64,000 nucleotides of DNA. Origin: RPQJ01 sp052035645 (GTDB taxonomy: Bacteria > Pseudomonadota > Gammaproteobacteria > Steroidobacterales > Steroidobacteraceae). Under the pieces are notes generated by a model. That model did no database searches. It saw only the letters and a program-made list of their open reading frames with translations, and had not been told where the DNA came from. Shown one piece after another: positions 8,452 through 17,100 of this stretch (within the stretch, counting starts at the first letter, position 1; each line of letters opens with the position of its first letter). The stretch covers positions 1-64,000 of the forward strand of contig JBPOHK010000094.1 of the NCBI GenBank assembly GCA_052035645.1, in the 5' to 3' direction. A program made the translations under genes and the position numbers.

Positions 8452-9182
8452 GCCCGCTGCGCCTCGCGATGTGGTCGGGACCGCGCAACGTCTCGACCGC
8501 CTGCATGCGGTCCTGGGAGAACCGCGGCGACACGCTCGTCGTGGACGAGCCGTTCTACGCGCACTACCTGGCGGTGACGGGCATCGACCACCCGGGGCGC
8601 GACGAGGTGATCGCCAGCCAGTCGACCGACTGGCGCGAAGTCGCTGCGATGCTCCACGGGCCGCTGCCACCGGGCATCTCGATCCACTACCAGAAGCAGA
8701 TGGCGCACCACCTGCTGCCCGACATGGGCCGCGATTGGCTGGACGGTCTCACGCACGCGTTCCTGATCCGCGACCCGCGACCGATGATCGCCTCGCTCGG
8801 CGAGAAGCTCGCCGACTTCGAACTCGAAGCGACGGGCCTGCCGCAGCAGGTCGAGATCTTCGAGCACGTGATCGCGCGCGAGGGGCGCGTCCCGCCGGTC
8901 GTCGACTCGGCCGACCTGCTCGCGCGGCCGGAACCGACGCTGCGGGCCCTGTGCGCCGCGCTCGGCGTGCCGTACAGCGACCGCATGCTGCACTGGCCGG
9001 CCGGTCGCCGCGCCACGGACGGCATCTGGGCGAAGCACTGGTACGACCGGGTGGAGCGCTCCACCGGCTTCGAGGCGCCGCCCGTCGGGAAGCCGGTCGA
9101 ACTGAGTCCGGGAGCCGCCGCGATCGAGGCGCGCTGCCGGCCGCTCTATGACAGACTGCGCGAGCACAAGCTGCGCCCCTGA
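8448..9182 (+). CDS. Sulfotransferase-like protein
   Basis: About 244 residues. The N-terminal sequence LRLAMWSGPRNVSTACMRSWENR is the PAPS phosphosulfate-binding (P-loop-like) motif typical of a bacterial sulfotransferase-fold family that often sits beside, or is fused to, class IV aminotransferases. A middle stretch HAFLIRDPRPMIAS is the second PAPS-binding region. The start is uncertain: TTG 8448 overlaps the preceding stop and keeps the whole motif, while ATG 8469 would cut into it, so TTG is preferred. Only 7 bp separate its stop from the aminotransferase start. Sulfonation activity and acceptor are not demonstrable from sequence. Confidence 0.75.
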   Translation: MSPLRLAMWSGPRNVSTACMRSWENRGDTLVVDEPFYAHYLAVTGIDHPGRDEVIASQSTDWREVAAMLHGPLPPGISIHYQKQMAHHLLPDMGRDWLDGLTHAFLIRDPRPMIASLGEKLADFELEATGLPQQVEIFEHVIAREGRVPPVVDSADLLARPEPTLRALCAALGVPYSDRMLHWPAGRRATDGIWAKHWYDRVERSTGFEAPPVGKPVELSPGAAAIEARCRPLYDRLREHKLRP

Positions 9183-9189
9183 GGCTCCC

Positions 9190-10098
9190 GTGCTGCAGAA
9201 GTTCGACGAACGCAACCGCGACCTGATCGTCAACATCAATGGCGACCTTCGCCACCGCGACCACGCGGGCGTGAGTCCTTTCGACTCCTCGGTGCAGGGC
9301 GGCGACGCCGTCTGGGAAGGACTGCGGCTCTACCAGGGCAGGATCTTCAGGCTGGACGCGCACCTCGACCGGCTGATCCACTCGGCGAAGGCGCTGGCCT
9401 TCACGGAGATCCCGGCGCGCGAGGCGATGACGCACCAGATCCGGCGCACGCTCGAAGCCAACCACATGTTCGACGGCGTGCACATCCGCCTCACGCTCAC
9501 GCGCGGCGTGAAGATCACCTCGGGCATGGATCCGCGGCTCAACACGCACGGGCCGACGCTGATCGTGCTCGCCGAGCACAAGCCCCCGGTGTACTCGAAG
9601 GCGGGGCTGAGCCTCGTCACCTCGAGCGTGCGGCGCTTCCCGCCCGACTGCCTCGACCCGAAGATCCACCACAATAACCTGCTCCAGTCGATCCTCGCCA
9701 AGATCGAGGCGAACGTCGCGGGTGCGGACGACGCGCTGATGCTCGACACGCGCGGCTTCATCGCGGAGACCAACGCGACGCACGTCTTCCTGGTGGAGAA
9801 GGGCAGGCTGCGCACGCCGCGCCTGGTCGCCTGCCCCGAGGGCATCACGCGCGCGACCGTGCTCGAACTCTGCCAGGCGCACGCCATTCCCTGCGAGGAG
9901 ACCGACCTGACGCTCACGCAGGCCTATGGCGCGGACGAGATGTTCTGCACCGGCACCATGGGCGAGCTGGCCGCCGTGACGCGGGTCGACGGCCGCACCA
10001 TCGGTGACGGCCAGCCGGGCCCGATGACGGCGCGGCTGTCCGCCCTGTTCAGGGAACTGACCGGCCGCGAAGGCACGGTCGTCGTCGAATCGAGGTAG
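9190..10098 (+). CDS. Class IV (branched-chain-type) aminotransferase
   Basis: A 302-residue PLP enzyme of fold type IV (branched-chain aminotransferase / D-amino-acid transaminase / ADC lyase group). The Schiff-base lysine is K158 in LDPKIHHNN, and E193 region FIAETNATHVFLV carries the acidic residue that contacts the pyridine nitrogen. Both are in their usual places. The Arg/Glu substrate signature does not cleanly separate BCAT from relatives. Start is GTG 9190, after a weak GAGGCT. Length is normal for the family. It forms a cassette with the sulfotransferase-like gene upstream and the DUF1330 gene 4 bp downstream, suggesting one transcript. Confidence 0.85.
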   Translation: MLQKFDERNRDLIVNINGDLRHRDHAGVSPFDSSVQGGDAVWEGLRLYQGRIFRLDAHLDRLIHSAKALAFTEIPAREAMTHQIRRTLEANHMFDGVHIRLTLTRGVKITSGMDPRLNTHGPTLIVLAEHKPPVYSKAGLSLVTSSVRRFPPDCLDPKIHHNNLLQSILAKIEANVAGADDALMLDTRGFIAETNATHVFLVEKGRLRTPRLVACPEGITRATVLELCQAHAIPCEETDLTLTQAYGADEMFCTGTMGELAAVTRVDGRTIGDGQPGPMTARLSALFRELTGREGTVVVESR

Positions 10099-10102
10099 TC
10101 CC

Positions 10103-10525
10103 ATGTTCATCGACCGCAGCATCGACCCCACCGCCGAACAGGTCCGCGCCCTGCGCGACTCGACCACGACGGGCCCCGTCACCATGGTGAACCTGCTCAA
10201 GTACCGGGCCGAGGCGCGGTACGAGGAGGGCACCGAGCCGCCCTGCAGCGGCCGCGAGGCCTACGCGCGCTACAAGCACGCGTTCACGCAGACGGTGGGC
10301 GAGGTGAGCCAGGCCAGGGTGCTGTTCCAGGGACCGGCCCAGCAGGTGTTCATCGGGCAGGCGGAGTCACCGGAGACCGACTGGGACGACGTGCTGATCG
10401 TCCGCTATCCGTCGCGGCAGCATTTCCTCGCGATGATGGCGGACCCGACCTATCGCGAAGCGCTGCGCCATCGCTACGCGGGACTCGAGCGCACGGTGCT
10501 CCTGCAGTGCGTCGAGGGGCACTGA
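10103..10525 (+). CDS. DUF1330-like (dimeric alpha-beta barrel) protein
   Basis: 140 residues. The GPVTMVNLLKYR segment followed by YARYKHAF and the late VLIVRYPSRQHFLAMMADPTYREALRHRYAGLERT segment is the ferredoxin-like alpha-beta barrel pattern of DUF1330 proteins. Small enzymes or binding proteins of this kind dimerise. No signal peptide. Starts at ATG 10103, 4 bp after the aminotransferase stop, so the three genes from 8448 are probably cotranscribed. Function unknown. Confidence 0.8.
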   Translation: MFIDRSIDPTAEQVRALRDSTTTGPVTMVNLLKYRAEARYEEGTEPPCSGREAYARYKHAFTQTVGEVSQARVLFQGPAQQVFIGQAESPETDWDDVLIVRYPSRQHFLAMMADPTYREALRHRYAGLERTVLLQCVEGH

Positions 10526-10540
10526 GCCCGCCATTCGCGG

Positions 10541-10595
10541 GTTGTCGGCCCGGCGTCGGCCCGGTGTCGGCCCGTTGTCGGGTCGCTGTCGGGTG
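10541..10595 (+). repeat. Five tandem 11-bp direct repeats upstream of HTH-2TM gene
   Basis: Five head-to-tail units of exactly 11 bp: GTTGTCGGCCC, GGCGTCGGCCC, GGTGTCGGCCC, GTTGTCGGGTC, GCTGTCGGGTG. GTCGG is invariant at positions 4-8, the other positions drift. The array begins 15 bp after the DUF1330 stop and ends 65 bp before the TTG start of the regulator at 10661. A period near one DNA turn puts every copy on the same helix face, as expected for a cooperative protein-binding site. An inverted repeat (GTGGAC 10618-10623 / GTCCAC 10636-10641) sits between the array and the gene. Operator function is inference. Confidence 0.8.
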
Positions 10596-10660
10596 CACGT
10601 CGTGGTCCGTGGACCGGGTGGACCGCAAGCTGAGCGTCCACTTCGAAGGGAGTCGTCGCC

Positions 10661-11158
10661 TTGATCGTCCGCAAGCTCCGCCTGCAGCGTGGATGGACCC
10701 AGGACCAGCTGGCCGAGATGGCCGGGCTGAGCGTGCGGACCGTCCAGCGACTGGAGCGGGGCGACCGGCCGAGCCTGGAAACGGCCAAGGCCCTCGGGGC
10801 CGTCTTCGGGGTGGATCACACCAGCTTCCACCCGGAGGAACCCGTCATGGTCCAGAGTGCTCCCGTCGTCCCGCCCGCGCAGGAACCCCCCAAGGTCGAG
10901 GTCAGCCCGGAGGAGTCCGCCGCGCTGTCGCACGCGCGCAGCGTAAAGTCCTTCTACGAGGGGCTGCTCGTCTGGCTCGTGGTCGCCGTGACCATGTTCA
11001 TCGCATTCGGCGTGCGCGAGCCGATCGTGTGGGCGTGCGTCGGTGGCGCGGCGCTCGCGGTCGTGTTCCAGGGACTGCTGTCGTTCGAGAAGATCCGCCT
11101 GCCCGGCGTGGACTACGAGCGCCGGCTCGCCGAGCAGAAGCTCGGCCGCAAACTGTGA
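10661..11158 (+). CDS. XRE-family HTH regulator with C-terminal two-transmembrane (2TM) domain
   Basis: 165 residues. Residues 1-60 are a XRE/Cro-type helix-turn-helix (LRLQRGWTQDQLAEMAGLSVRTVQRLERGDRPSLETAKALGAVF). A proline-rich linker follows (about 67-85). The C-terminal domain has a short helix with SFYEGLLVWLVVAVTMFIAF and WACVGGAALAVVFQ as two closely spaced membrane segments, fitting a 2TM domain, and ends with a basic tail. The DNA-binding domain would therefore be tethered to the cytoplasmic face of the inner membrane. Start is TTG 10661, 11 bp after GAAGGGA; no ATG is available in frame. The phased 11-bp repeats just upstream are the likely autoregulatory target. Confidence 0.8.
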   Translation: MIVRKLRLQRGWTQDQLAEMAGLSVRTVQRLERGDRPSLETAKALGAVFGVDHTSFHPEEPVMVQSAPVVPPAQEPPKVEVSPEESAALSHARSVKSFYEGLLVWLVVAVTMFIAFGVREPIVWACVGGAALAVVFQGLLSFEKIRLPGVDYERRLAEQKLGRKL

Positions 11159-11177
11159 CTTCGCGGCCGGCGTGCCG

Positions 11178-11822
11178 TCACTTCGGCACGTCGGCCATGA
11201 ACCACTTCGAGTAGGTCGCGCGGAACTCCGGCAGCGCCTCGCACTGAGCAGCGTGCGCCTGCAGGCGCGGATAGCGGCCGGGCTCGGCGAAGACTTCCAT
11301 GGACTCCGCCAGGAACGTGCACATGCACGCGACCGTGACGTCGGCCTGCGTGAGGCGGTCGTCGACGAGCCAGCCGGACGGGCCGCGGCGCGCGCAGGCG
11401 TCCTCGAGCACGCCGAGCACGCCGTGCATCTGGTCGCGGCAGCGCACGACCCACGGCTCGTGGTACTTCTCCGGCGGGCGCACCATGCGCTCGTGCACCA
11501 CCTCGCGCGCCTTCTCGGCGGCGGCGACCGCGAGTGCCATCAGGCGAAGCGCCTCGCGCCGCAGCGTGCCGGTGGCGGGCAGCAGCGCGCGCGACGGACC
11601 GGCGAGGTCGTCGATCGCATCGAGGATGGCGGCGGACTCGACCAGCGCCGTGCCGTCCTCGAGCACCAGCACCGGCACGCGGCCGAGCGGACTGAACTGA
11701 CGGATGCGGTCGAAATCGACGCCCACCGACCAGTTGCGATGCTCGAACGGCAGGTGCAGGCGCTGCATGGAGATCGCCACGCGGCGCACGTAGGGCGAGT
11801 CGAACATGCCGATCAGCTGCAT
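11178..11822 (-). CDS. Glutathione S-transferase family protein
   Basis: 214 residues with the two GST domains. The N-terminal thioredoxin-like half (MQLIGMFDSPYVRRVAISMQRL) has Ser9 at the usual catalytic position and a cis-Pro loop (GRVPVLVLEDGTALVESAAILDAI) where the ES motif binds glutathione. The C-terminal helical half carries LVDDRLTQADVTVACMCTF, the N-capping-box region. No signal peptide. It lies 14 bp downstream of the S-formylglutathione hydrolase gene on the same strand, and is likely cotranscribed with the formaldehyde-detoxification genes. A generic GST role in glutathione-adduct chemistry is likely; the substrate is unknown. Confidence 0.85.
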   Translation of the reverse strand: MQLIGMFDSPYVRRVAISMQRLHLPFEHRNWSVGVDFDRIRQFSPLGRVPVLVLEDGTALVESAAILDAIDDLAGPSRALLPATGTLRREALRLMALAVAAAEKAREVVHERMVRPPEKYHEPWVVRCRDQMHGVLGVLEDACARRGPSGWLVDDRLTQADVTVACMCTFLAESMEVFAEPGRYPRLQAHAAQCEALPEFRATYSKWFMADVPK

Positions 11823-11836
11823 CGCGGGCCTCCGGC

Positions 11837-12673
11837 TCAGGCGGCGTTCAGTGCCCTCGCGTGCCACGCGAGGTGATCCGCCATGAACGTCGAGATGAAG
11901 TAGTACCCGTGGTCGTAACCCGCGTGCATGCGCAGCTCGAAGCGCTGCCCGGAGCGCTCGCAGGCGGCCGCGAACACGTCGGGGTTCAGCTGCTCGGCGA
12001 GGAATTTGTCCGCCGTGCCCTGGTCGACGAGGATCGGCGCATGGAACGGCCGTTCGGCCACCAGCGCGCTCGCGTCGTAGGCGAGCCAGTCCGACTCGTC
12101 GCCGCCGAGATACCCGCCGAAGGCCTTGCGGCCCCACGGGCACTGCACCGGCGCGGCGATCGGCGCGAACGCCGACACCGAGCGGTACTGCCGCGGGTTG
12201 CGCAGCGCACACACCAGCGCGCCGTGGCCGCCCATCGAGTGGCCGAAGATGCCCTGACGCAGCGTATCGGCCGGGAATTCGCGCGCGATGAGTTCCGGCA
12301 GTTCCTTCGTCACGTAGCTGTACATGCGGTAGTGCTGCGACCACGGGGCCTGCGTCGCGTCGACGTAGAAGCCGGCGGCGAGGCCGAAGTCCCAGCTCGC
12401 GTCGTCCCCCGGCAGGCGCACGCGCGGACTCGTGTCCGGCGCGACCAGCATCAGTCCGTGCTCCGCGGCCAGGCGCTGCGCGCCGGCCTTGATCATGAAC
12501 GTCTCTTCGGTGCAGGTCAGGCCGGCGAGGTAGTAGAGCACCGGCACGCGGCCGTGCCGGGCCTGCGGCGGCAGGTACACCGAGAAACGCATCTCGGCGC
12601 GGCACTCGCGCGACTCGTGCGCGAGGAAGCGTTGCGTGCCGCCGAAGCAGGCGTGCTCGGACAGGAGCTTCAT
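11837..12673 (-). CDS. fghA: S-formylglutathione hydrolase
   Basis: 278 residues, normal length. It hydrolyses S-formylglutathione to formate and glutathione, the second step of glutathione-dependent formaldehyde oxidation. The esterase nucleophile is Ser146 in GHSMGGH; the family's oxyanion region is LAGLTCTEETFMIKAG; the catalytic His lies in YDHGYYFISTF near the C terminus, and an Asp precedes it in VDQGTADKFL. Cytoplasmic (no signal peptide). Its start is 3 bp downstream of the S-(hydroxymethyl)glutathione dehydrogenase stop, so the two are certainly one operon. Confidence 0.93.
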   Translation of the reverse strand: MKLLSEHACFGGTQRFLAHESRECRAEMRFSVYLPPQARHGRVPVLYYLAGLTCTEETFMIKAGAQRLAAEHGLMLVAPDTSPRVRLPGDDASWDFGLAAGFYVDATQAPWSQHYRMYSYVTKELPELIAREFPADTLRQGIFGHSMGGHGALVCALRNPRQYRSVSAFAPIAAPVQCPWGRKAFGGYLGGDESDWLAYDASALVAERPFHAPILVDQGTADKFLAEQLNPDVFAAACERSGQRFELRMHAGYDHGYYFISTFMADHLAWHARALNAA

Positions 12674-12676
12674 CGC

Positions 12677-13786
<1,110 letters not shown>

Positions 13787-13929
13787 GGGGCGGCGACTCC
13801 TGTCGGTGGGGCGGAGGCGGGAGCCTAGCGCAAACGCCGGCCGGGCGGACACCCGCCCTCCCTGCAACCTTCCGGCCGCCTGGCGCATCCAACGGGAACA
13901 GGCCGACGGGCGGCCGAGGGAGATCGCGC

Positions 13930-14571
13930 ATGATCCGCTACGTTGCCACCCTGGCGTACGCATTCTCGGCCGTGGCGCTGGGCGCGTCGCTGGACGTCAG
14001 CAAGGTGAACGGCAGCATCGTCATCGAGGCGGGCCGGGAGGCCGGCGACCTCGAGACCGTCAACGGCTCGGTATCGGTCGGCCGGGGCGCCCGCGTCGAG
14101 GACATCGAGACCGTCAATGGCTCCGTGCGCCTCGACGAGCAGGTCACGGCCACCTCGGCCGAGACGGTCAACGGCGAGATCGAGATCGGCGCCGCCTCGC
14201 AGGTTCGCGACGACGCCTCGACCGTGAACGGGGCCATGACGCTCGGGCGGGGTGCCCACGTGGGCGGCCGGCTCGAGAACGTGAACGGGCGGATGCGGCT
14301 CGACGGAGCGTCCGTCTCGGGCGGCATCGAAACCGTCAACGGGGACGTCTACCTCGCGACGGGCTCGCGCGTCGACGGCGGGATCCACGTGGAGAAGCAC
14401 ACGGGCTGGAACCTCGGCCGCAAACCGAAGAATCCGCGCATCACCATCGAGTCGGGCGCGGTGGTCAACGGCCCGCTGCGCTTCGAGCGCGAGGTCGACC
14501 TGTACCTCGGCGAGGGCGTCAGCCTGCCCGCGATCGAGGGCGTGCAGCCGCAGCGCTACGCGCTGCAGTAG
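13930..14571 (+). CDS. Exported VNG-repeat protein, probable beta-solenoid
   Basis: 213 residues. A short signal peptide (about 1-19) precedes a regular array: the triad VNG recurs at residues 26, 44, 62, 80, 99, 118 and 136, i.e. every 18-19 residues, mostly as ETVNGxV. The spacing of one repeat per 18-19 residues with alternating hydrophobics suggests a right-handed beta-helix, as in bactofilins (polymer-forming cytoskeletal proteins) and DUF4097-type proteins. A C-terminal tail (HTGWNLGRKPKNPRITIE...) ends the array. No enzyme motif. ATG 13930, after GGGAGATC. Its 3' end overlaps the convergent WYL gene by 16 bp. Confidence 0.75.
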   Translation: MIRYVATLAYAFSAVALGASLDVSKVNGSIVIEAGREAGDLETVNGSVSVGRGARVEDIETVNGSVRLDEQVTATSAETVNGEIEIGAASQVRDDASTVNGAMTLGRGAHVGGRLENVNGRMRLDGASVSGGIETVNGDVYLATGSRVDGGIHVEKHTGWNLGRKPKNPRITIESGAVVNGPLRFEREVDLYLGEGVSLPAIEGVQPQRYALQ

Positions 14572-15533
14572 CGCGCCGCCGCCTCACGCAGGCGCTGCCC
14601 GACGGAAGCGCGCAAGGCCGCCGGCGCGAGCACCTCGACGTCCGCGCCGTACTTCAGGATGTCCATCACGAGTTCCGGCTCGCGCGCGTAGGGCACGGTC
14701 AGCACGTAGCTGCCGTCCGGCTCGAATTCGCCGCGCTGGTCCGGGTGCCAGGTTTCCCGCGCGACCCAGCGGGCACGCTGCGCCGTGAACCGGAGCCGTG
14801 CCTGCTGCGTCTCGCTGCCGGCAAATATGCCGTAACCGCTGGCGTAGTGCCGGTCGAGTTCGGCTTCCGCGACGTCCACGGCACCCGCTTCCAGCAGGTG
14901 CGCGTCGGCGACGGCATCCACGGCGAACGTCCGCAGGGCCCGGCGGTGGTGACACCAGGCGTCCAGGTACCAGTTGTCGCGGTAGTGCACCAGCCGCTGC
15001 GGCGAGACCTCGCGCTCGAGCGACTCGCCGTCGCTGCGCCGCTCGTGCCGGATCCGGAGCCGGCGCCGCGACAGCACTGCCGTGCTCAGCACCCGGAAGC
15101 GCGCGGGCTCCACCGGCCGCGTGCCGATGGCGACGATGCGGATCCGTCGCGCGATTTCCTCCGCCGAGTGTTCGCCGGCCTGCAGCAGTTCGCGCAGCCG
15201 TCGCCGCAGCGGTGCGATGGCCTCGGCCAGCACGCCGGGCTGCAGCGCCCCGATCAGGCTGTCCATCGTCAGCAGCGACTGCAGTTCCTCCGCGCTGAAC
15301 CACAGGCCCGGCAGCTGCCACACGCCGCTGTCGGCGACCTGGTCGTCGAAGCGATACGCCTCGTGGTGACGGTCGTAGACGATCGGCGCGTGCATCCGGT
15401 CCTTCATGTACTCGAGGTCGCGCTTGAAGGTGGCGCGGGAGACCTCGAGTTCGGCGAGGAAGTCCTGCGTACGCACGTGGCGACGGCTGCGCAGCAGGGA
15501 CTGGATGCGATAGAAGCGTTCGAGGCGTTCCAA
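14556..15533 (-). CDS. WYL-domain transcriptional regulator (YafY/DeoR-like)
   Basis: 325 residues. The N-terminal winged HTH (about 1-60: MERLERFYRIQSLLRSRRHVRTQDFLAELEVSRATFKRDLEYM) is the DeoR/HTH_11 type. The WYL domain is in the middle, with NWYLDAWCHHRRALRTFAVDAV near residue 187, the family's ligand-binding Sm-like fold. A C-terminal WCX-like domain follows (about 250-320). WYL proteins sense nucleotides, nucleic acid or small ligands, and many regulate stress or defence genes. The start codon at 15533 faces the small membrane protein gene at 15607 across 73 bp, a likely regulated divergent promoter. Target genes unknown. Confidence 0.88.
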   Translation of the reverse strand: MERLERFYRIQSLLRSRRHVRTQDFLAELEVSRATFKRDLEYMKDRMHAPIVYDRHHEAYRFDDQVADSGVWQLPGLWFSAEELQSLLTMDSLIGALQPGVLAEAIAPLRRRLRELLQAGEHSAEEIARRIRIVAIGTRPVEPARFRVLSTAVLSRRRLRIRHERRSDGESLEREVSPQRLVHYRDNWYLDAWCHHRRALRTFAVDAVADAHLLEAGAVDVAEAELDRHYASGYGIFAGSETQQARLRFTAQRARWVARETWHPDQRGEFEPDGSYVLTVPYAREPELVMDILKYGADVEVLAPAALRASVGQRLREAAARYCSA

Positions 15534-15606
15534 GCGGCCTCCGGGCTGGGGTTCGGCGCGAGGCTCGATTATCCTTCAGGCTCGCGTCCCCGGGAGGGCT
15601 CGCCGC

Positions 15607-15975
15607 ATGGGACAGGGTCTGCGCAGGAACGTCACCGGCACCCGGCTGCCGCCGCCGCCCGCACCGACGTCGCGTGACGCGAATCCGTGGCACATGTCCG
15701 CCGAGCGGCCGGCCGCACGCCTGCCGGGCCTGCGCGTGCCCCCGGACCAGATCCCCGAGCGCCTGAAGACGGCTCCGCAGGACGGCAAGCCGGCGGCCCC
15801 GTCGCGGCTGCGCTGGGTGCCGTTCGCGATGCTCGGCGCGGTGCTGCTGGCGGTGGGCGTCGATGCCCTGCGCGCATTCCAGCGCGGCGACTACTTCGCC
15901 GCGCTGGTGCCGCTGGTGTTCGTCGCCTTCGTCGCCGTCGCGATCCTGCGCAGCCGGCAGCGCGACGCCGGCTGA
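15607..15975 (+). CDS. Small membrane protein of unknown function
   Basis: 122 residues. A long basic, proline-rich soluble N terminus (about residues 1-68) is followed by two hydrophobic segments, WVPFAMLGAVLLAVGVDAL and YFAALVPLVFVAFVAVAIL, and a short basic tail (RSRQRDAG), giving a positive-inside C terminus. ATG 15607; upstream GGGAGGG is at suitable distance. No family recognised. It is divergent from the WYL regulator and may be its target (inference). Overlapping open frames on both strands reflect the high GC; this frame is preferred for its membrane segments and ribosome site. Confidence 0.55.
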   Translation: MGQGLRRNVTGTRLPPPPAPTSRDANPWHMSAERPAARLPGLRVPPDQIPERLKTAPQDGKPAAPSRLRWVPFAMLGAVLLAVGVDALRAFQRGDYFAALVPLVFVAFVAVAILRSRQRDAG

Positions 15976-15982
15976 GCGCGGG

Positions 15983-17080
15983 TCAGCGGGCGGGAAGCCC
16001 GGCGTCGGTCGTCAGGTAGACCGCGAAGGTCCCGAGCCAGTGTCCGCCCTCGTAGTGCTCGCCGGTCACGGCCGGGAGGGCGGCCTGCGCGTGGACCTCG
16101 GCCGCGGCCACCAGGGCGTCGATGCGTGCGTCGCGGCGCGGCAGCGCGTTGGCGATGCCGCGCAGCATCCACGCGCGACTCAGGTTCAGCCCGTCGATGT
16201 GCGCCAGCTTCGGGTCCGAGCGGTGGGTCACCACGCCGGGCGGCAGCCAGTCGGCCCCGCCGTGCCGGGGGATCTGCGGCAGGAACCCCGACAGCCACCG
16301 CGCGAACTCCGCCTGCGGCAGGATGCGGCGCATGAAGTCGGCCTCGCCCAGGCACGCCGAGAGGAAGTCCTCCCCCGACGGCTCGTACTCGAGCGGGCAG
16401 CGGCGGTCGCGCAGGTAGTAGTCCCGGGCGCGCGACTCGAGCAGCTGCGCGAGCGCCCGGTCGTCCGTCGCGGTCGCGTAGTCCCGGATCAGGCCGAAAG
16501 CGAAGGCGGTCTGGCCGTGTTCACCGACGCGGATCGGGTAGCGCAGCGACGGCAGCCACGTCATCACGCGTCGGACGACCACCGTCTCGAGCGGCTGCAG
16601 GTTCCGCGCCCACTCCTGCGCCTGGGGATCGTCCCAGGTGCGCAGCTCGCGCGCGAGCGTCAGCAGCCAGGCGAGCCCGTACGGCCGCTCGAACGAGAGC
16701 CGGCCCGGGCCCTGGAAGTAGGCGACCTCACCAGCGATGTTCTCCGCGGTCAGGCTCCGGGCGAGCGCCGCGCGCGCCTCTGCGGCCAGCGGCGTCTGCG
16801 GGAAGACCTTCGCCAGCTTCACGAGCAGCCAGTGGCCGTGCACCGACGAATGCCAATCGTAGCAGCCGTAGAACGCGGGCATCAGCTCGCGGGGCGTACG
16901 CGCGTCGGCCGGGCCCTGCAGCGTGTGCGCGAGCTTGCTCGGGTATTCACGGTGCACGCAGCCGAGCGCCAGCTGCGCGAAACGCTCCGCTGCGGTCGAG
17001 TCGAGGCTGGGGGCGGCGTGCGCGGCCGGCGCCAGGGAGAGTGTTGCGGCGAGGAGCAGGCTGCGGACACGGCGGTGCAT
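15983..17080 (-). CDS. DUF2891 family exported protein
   Basis: 365 residues with a Sec signal peptide (MHRRVRSLLLAATLSLAPAAHA). The mature protein starts APSLDSTAAERFAQLALGCVHREYPSK and continues with the GCYDWHSSVHGHWLLVKL signature of DUF2891, an alpha/alpha-toroid-like helical family. Conserved aromatic and His residues (CYDWHSSVHGHW; EYEPSGEDFLS; GEHYEGGHWLGTFAVYL) suggest a carbohydrate-active or binding surface. ATG 17080 is chosen for GGAG 8 bp upstream; ATG 17104 overlaps the amylase stop (ATGA) and is a possible longer start. It follows the GH13 lipoprotein gene closely, so a shared role in glucan processing is inferred. Confidence 0.8.
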   Translation of the reverse strand: MHRRVRSLLLAATLSLAPAAHAAPSLDSTAAERFAQLALGCVHREYPSKLAHTLQGPADARTPRELMPAFYGCYDWHSSVHGHWLLVKLAKVFPQTPLAAEARAALARSLTAENIAGEVAYFQGPGRLSFERPYGLAWLLTLARELRTWDDPQAQEWARNLQPLETVVVRRVMTWLPSLRYPIRVGEHGQTAFAFGLIRDYATATDDRALAQLLESRARDYYLRDRRCPLEYEPSGEDFLSACLGEADFMRRILPQAEFARWLSGFLPQIPRHGGADWLPPGVVTHRSDPKLAHIDGLNLSRAWMLRGIANALPRRDARIDALVAAAEVHAQAALPAVTGEHYEGGHWLGTFAVYLTTDAGLPAR

Positions 17081-17100
17081 GCATCGGTCTCCAGGGAAGC

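Noticed and set aside
10541..10595. CRISPR-like array
   Set aside because: Units are head to tail with no spacers and only 11 bp long; they are direct repeats.
13787..13963. 59-residue N-terminal extension of the S-(hydroxymethyl)glutathione dehydrogenase
   Set aside because: The family begins MKTRAAVC; the extension would cover the divergent promoter and has no homology pattern.
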